From assembly GCA_036652815.1 (NCBI GenBank), contig JAVVVE010000012.1, positions 4,014 through 68,013 of the forward strand: 64,000 bases of DNA, given 5' to 3'. Every line of letters starts with the position of its first letter. Position 1 is the first letter of the stretch. Below are positions 61,316 through 64,000 of this stretch, piece after piece. A program made the position numbers and the translations under genes. Origin of the DNA: SZUA-378 sp036652815. GTDB taxonomy: Bacteria; Bacillota; Clostridia; Lachnospirales; Lachnospiraceae. The notes under the pieces were generated by a model, which did not search any database, had not been told where the DNA came from, and worked only from the letters and a program-made list of their open reading frames with translations.

Positions 61316-62251
61316 TTACCCTTTAACTGACCCAATGGTCAAACCCGAGATGATAAAACGCTGAAAGAAAGGATATGCACAGGCAATTGGAATAACAATG
61401 AGCACAACCAGTGCCATTCTCAAACTATCCTTCGGCATATCTCCCATGATTTTTGCGGCTTCCGCACCAATCATAGAACTGTTCTTGACTAAGAAATCTA
61501 CCTGATTCTGCATTTTCTGTAAGAGATATTGTAATGGGATATATTTCGGATCCCTTACGTACAGCATTGCAATAAACCATTCATTCCAATAAGCCAGTGC
61601 ATTTAGTAATGCTACGGTAGCAATACCCGGTTTGGCAATGGGCAGAATAATCTTAAATAAAGTGTTATATTCTCCACTGCCATCAATAGATGCTGCTTCT
61701 ATCAAAGACTCCGGTATGGAGCTTTGGAAGAAAGTCTTCATAATAATAATATTAAATGGACTGACTAACATCGGTACGATCAATGCCGCATAGTTATCAC
61801 TGAGTCCCAGCATGGTCTTACATACCATATAAGTAGGTGCCAGACCGCCCCCAAACATCATCGTAAAGAAACTAAAAAACATGAAAAATCTTCGATATCT
61901 AAAATCCTTGCGGAACAATGCATAAGAATATAGCATACAAATCAATACACTTAATACCGTACCTACAATCGTAACAAAGAAACTATTAAAGTAAGAACGC
62001 CATAACTGATCTCCAAGTTCTAATACATATTGATAGGCATCCAATGACCACGCCTGTGGGAAAAAGGAGAACCCAATCTGCCTAATACTTTCTTCATCGG
62101 AAAAAGATATAATACCTACGAAGATAAATGGTATGACACAAATCAAACAAAATAAACCTAATACTATGTAGATTACAACCTCTGCCGGAATACTGACCGC
62201 ATTTAAACGACGCTTTTTCTTCTTAGAGGAAATAACGGTACTATCATTCAT
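61316..62251 (-). CDS. Carbohydrate ABC transporter permease (LplC/YtcP-like)
   Basis: 311 residues with six hydrophobic segments and the ATPase-contact EAA loop EAASIDGSGEYNTLFKIILP. CUT1-class permease, MalG-like half of the pair. Starts MNDSTVIS with GGGAGGAG upstream; 14 bases after the LplB-like gene. Confidence 0.92.
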   Translation of the reverse strand: MNDSTVISSKKKKRRLNAVSIPAEVVIYIVLGLFCLICVIPFIFVGIISFSDEESIRQIGFSFFPQAWSLDAYQYVLELGDQLWRSYFNSFFVTIVGTVLSVLICMLYSYALFRKDFRYRRFFMFFSFFTMMFGGGLAPTYMVCKTMLGLSDNYAALIVPMLVSPFNIIIMKTFFQSSIPESLIEAASIDGSGEYNTLFKIILPIAKPGIATVALLNALAYWNEWFIAMLYVRDPKYIPLQYLLQKMQNQVDFLVKNSSMIGAEAAKIMGDMPKDSLRMALVVLIVIPIACAYPFFQRFIISGLTIGSVKG

Positions 62252-62265
62252 AATTTTTCTCCTCC

Positions 62266-63255
62266 CTAGAATAGACTGCTGTCTTCATCAACTTTACGTA
62301 CTATCGTATTCGCTGTCATAATACATATAAATCCTATAATATTCTGTAAGAAACCGGCCGCTGTACTCATGCCTACATTATTGGTTGTCATAAGAACTTT
62401 ATAAACATAGGTATCGATAACCTGTGTTGCCGGATATAACGGACCGGAATCAAGCGGTACACTGTAAAACAAACCAAAATCAGCATTAAAGATCTTACCA
62501 ACATTCATAATGAAGAGAATAATAATAATGGTTTTCAAATGAGGTAACGTGACATATTTTATCTGCTGCCACTTACTTGCTCCATCAATACTGGCTGCTT
62601 CATATTGACTTGCGTCTATTCCGGTAATTGCTGCCAAATAAAGGATGGTAGAATATCCTACGCTTTTCCATAAATTAGCGATTGTTAAAATAGCCGGCCA
62701 TGGTTTCGGGTTGTTATACCAGTTTGTTGGTTCCATGCCCAAATTTTGCTGCATATGTACGATTAATCCACGTGTGGGATCCAAAAATGCTAAGACAAAA
62801 TAACTGGCAACTACCCAACTTAAGAAATAAGGGAAAAACATCAAGGTCTGATAAGACTTCGCTACAAATTTATTGTTAATCTCATTCAGCATGATGGCAA
62901 AAGATACCGAGATAATCAACCCCAATACAATCCACAACGCATTGTAACCTATCGTATTGCGAATCATATTCCATGAATCCGAGGTGGCAAAGATGAATTT
63001 GAAATTTTTTAATCCAACCCATTCGCTGTGCATAACATTATTAATCAATGATGGTGCCTTTGTGAAAATCTTATAATTCTTAAAGGCAATCGTAATACCA
63101 AACATCGGCAGATAACGTATAAGCAATAACCAAATGGCTCCGGGTGCAACCATCGTAAGCATAATCAAATCTTTTTTTGTTCTATGCCTGCTTGCTTTAT
63201 GCCGGACTGTCTTTACTGAAGTGTCAAGAGACACTTTTGTCTTATTTTTAGACAT
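62266..63255 (-). CDS. Carbohydrate ABC transporter permease (LplB-like)
   Basis: 329 residues from the ATG at 63255 (GAGGAGG upstream; an ATG at 63321 has no site). A basic N-terminal tail of about 35 residues precedes six membrane segments; the EAA loop is YEAASIDGASKWQQIKYVTLP. MalF-like half of the CUT1 pair. No ATPase gene is in the unit, so a shared MsmK/UgpC-type ATPase must be encoded elsewhere. Confidence 0.92.
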   Translation of the reverse strand: MSKNKTKVSLDTSVKTVRHKASRHRTKKDLIMLTMVAPGAIWLLLIRYLPMFGITIAFKNYKIFTKAPSLINNVMHSEWVGLKNFKFIFATSDSWNMIRNTIGYNALWIVLGLIISVSFAIMLNEINNKFVAKSYQTLMFFPYFLSWVVASYFVLAFLDPTRGLIVHMQQNLGMEPTNWYNNPKPWPAILTIANLWKSVGYSTILYLAAITGIDASQYEAASIDGASKWQQIKYVTLPHLKTIIIILFIMNVGKIFNADFGLFYSVPLDSGPLYPATQVIDTYVYKVLMTTNNVGMSTAAGFLQNIIGFICIMTANTIVRKVDEDSSLF

Positions 63256-63339
63256 TTTAGATATTCCCTCCTCTTTTATTGACAGAAATTGATGTGCAAC
63301 ATGTCGGTAATTGCTTTTCAATTCAATTTCTTATTAGTC

Positions 63340-63368
63340 ATTATATACAACCGCACCTCTATAGTCAC
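63340..63368 (-). promoter_or_regulatory. Candidate promoter of the LplBC-LplA importer
   Basis: Minus strand GTGACT, a 17-base spacer and a perfect TATAAT, about 85 bases before the LplB-like start. Confidence 0.42.
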
Positions 63369-63694
63369 TGTATTGTGTTGTTGTTTGTTGTATATATTTG
63401 TTCAATCTGCATGGGTACCGGCTCAAAAGCCATCCTTTTATTTGACGCTATATCAATTTTGGGTCAATCATTTTTTTCGTGGGATTGTCACCCTATTCTC
63501 AAGGATTTTGATATATAATTCTTCGCCATTTGCAAATGTCAATATAAAAATGTAGGTTTTTTCTTCAGTTAAGTATTGCATCTGATCCTTGATTCTGTAA
63601 GATGGTCCATTACTGCTAATTCTCCTTTGAGATTGTTATTCATACGTGTTGCACCTCCAAAGAAGAGTGTAACAATATGCTAAAAATAATCAAA

Positions 63695-63747
63695 TAAGGA
63701 TGTAGGTTTTATGACATTTTTATTTGCCATAATTCCTACATCCTTAT
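63695..63747. repeat. Long imperfect hairpin
   Basis: Two 23-base arms (63695-63717 and 63725-63747) match at 20 positions around a 7-base loop; the outer 13 bp (ATAAGGATGTAGG) are perfect. It lies in a 620-base region (63256-63878) that otherwise holds only the candidate promoter and AT-rich DNA without a recognisable gene. It could be a terminator for a minus-strand gene beyond the window, or a small dispersed repeat. Confidence 0.6.
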
Positions 63748-63878
63748 AGTATCATTTGCATTATCAAAAAATTTGAAATCTATTAGGAACCTGGACTTGA
63801 TCATATCTGTCAGTACATTTCTAAAAAACACGACTTGAAATATGATCTTAACTCCATACTTTCCAGACACTCACGGGT

Positions 63879-64000
63879 TTAAATCAGGTCATTTACATGA
63901 ATTTCCTTCACATCCGCACGGGCCAGCAACCTTTTTGCAATTCCCCCCCAAGTATTGATGAGCGCCTCCATAAAGGATTTATCAAATTGTTTACTGTTAT
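63879..64000 (-). CDS. Possible C-terminal end of a gene leaving the window
   Basis: On the minus strand a frame is open from the window edge to TAA at 63879-63881, reading FMEALINTWGGIAKRLLARA and then DVKEIHVNDLI. The composition looks more protein-like than the neighbouring DNA. Forty residues are too few to assign a family. Confidence 0.35.
   Translation of the reverse strand, partial: NSKQFDKSFMEALINTWGGIAKRLLARADVKEIHVNDLI

Overview
The window looks like the chromosome of an AT-rich, obligately fermentative Firmicute of the Lachnospiraceae/Clostridia type. The support is a complete thl-crt-hbd-bcd-etfB-etfA butyrate operon, a butyrate kinase end, LytS/YesN-type regulation, Gram-positive lipoproteins, a long-form HPF and strong AGGAGG ribosome sites. 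No species can be named from sequence reading alone. No rRNA, tRNA, CRISPR array or insertion sequence was recognised.

Layout. 1-426: end of butyrate kinase. 541-18168 (minus strand): a 17-gene run encoding a B12-independent (glycyl-radical) propanediol-type bacterial microcompartment (GRM5-like). It contains two tagged class II aldolases, glycyl-radical diol dehydratase and activase, seven shell genes, aldehyde and alcohol dehydrogenases, PduL, PduS-like, PduV-like and GlcG-like proteins, then a DeoR regulator, a rhamnulokinase-like kinase and a chemoreceptor. 18169-30760: a HAD phosphatase, a ribose/fucose-type ABC importer with two permeases, a sensor module (tethered binding protein, YesM-like kinase, YesN-like regulator), FucU and FucI. 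30989: a divergent AraC regulator. 31926-37877: the butyrate operon. 38066-42438: housekeeping genes (HPF, NlpC/P60 cell-wall hydrolase, thioredoxin reductase, SDR). 42641-55965: a compact two-way purine/urate-degradation locus (HydA/YgeZ, XdhD-like, YgfK, SsnA on minus; DpaL/YgeX, YgeY, YgeW, carbamate kinase on plus). 56032-59586: catalase with a coupled lipoprotein gene, and an Eis-like acetyltransferase. 59656-63255: an LplABC-type oligosaccharide importer without its ATPase. The last 740 bases hold a long hairpin and possibly the end of a gene leaving the window.

How the parts work together. Imported L-fucose (and perhaps L-rhamnose) is isomerised and phosphorylated in the cytosol. The aldolases, which carry C-terminal encapsulation-type tails, would release lactaldehyde inside the shell, where it is converted through 1,2-propanediol and propionaldehyde to propionyl-CoA, propionyl-phosphate and propanol; dihydroxyacetone phosphate goes to glycolysis and then to butyrate. 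The purine locus would supply pyruvate, ammonia and ATP (through carbamoyl phosphate) from xanthine/urate-type substrates.

The observations most worth follow-up are: the two aldolases with Cys-rich versus His-rich linkers; the in-frame extended BMC-H with two ribosome sites; the PduS/PduT electron-transfer pair in a compartment without B12; the three-part sugar sensor; a textbook catalase promoter with a 12-bp palindrome over its -10; a WalR-type box at a cell-wall hydrolase gene; a DnaA-box cluster away from any origin gene; and the compact purine locus.
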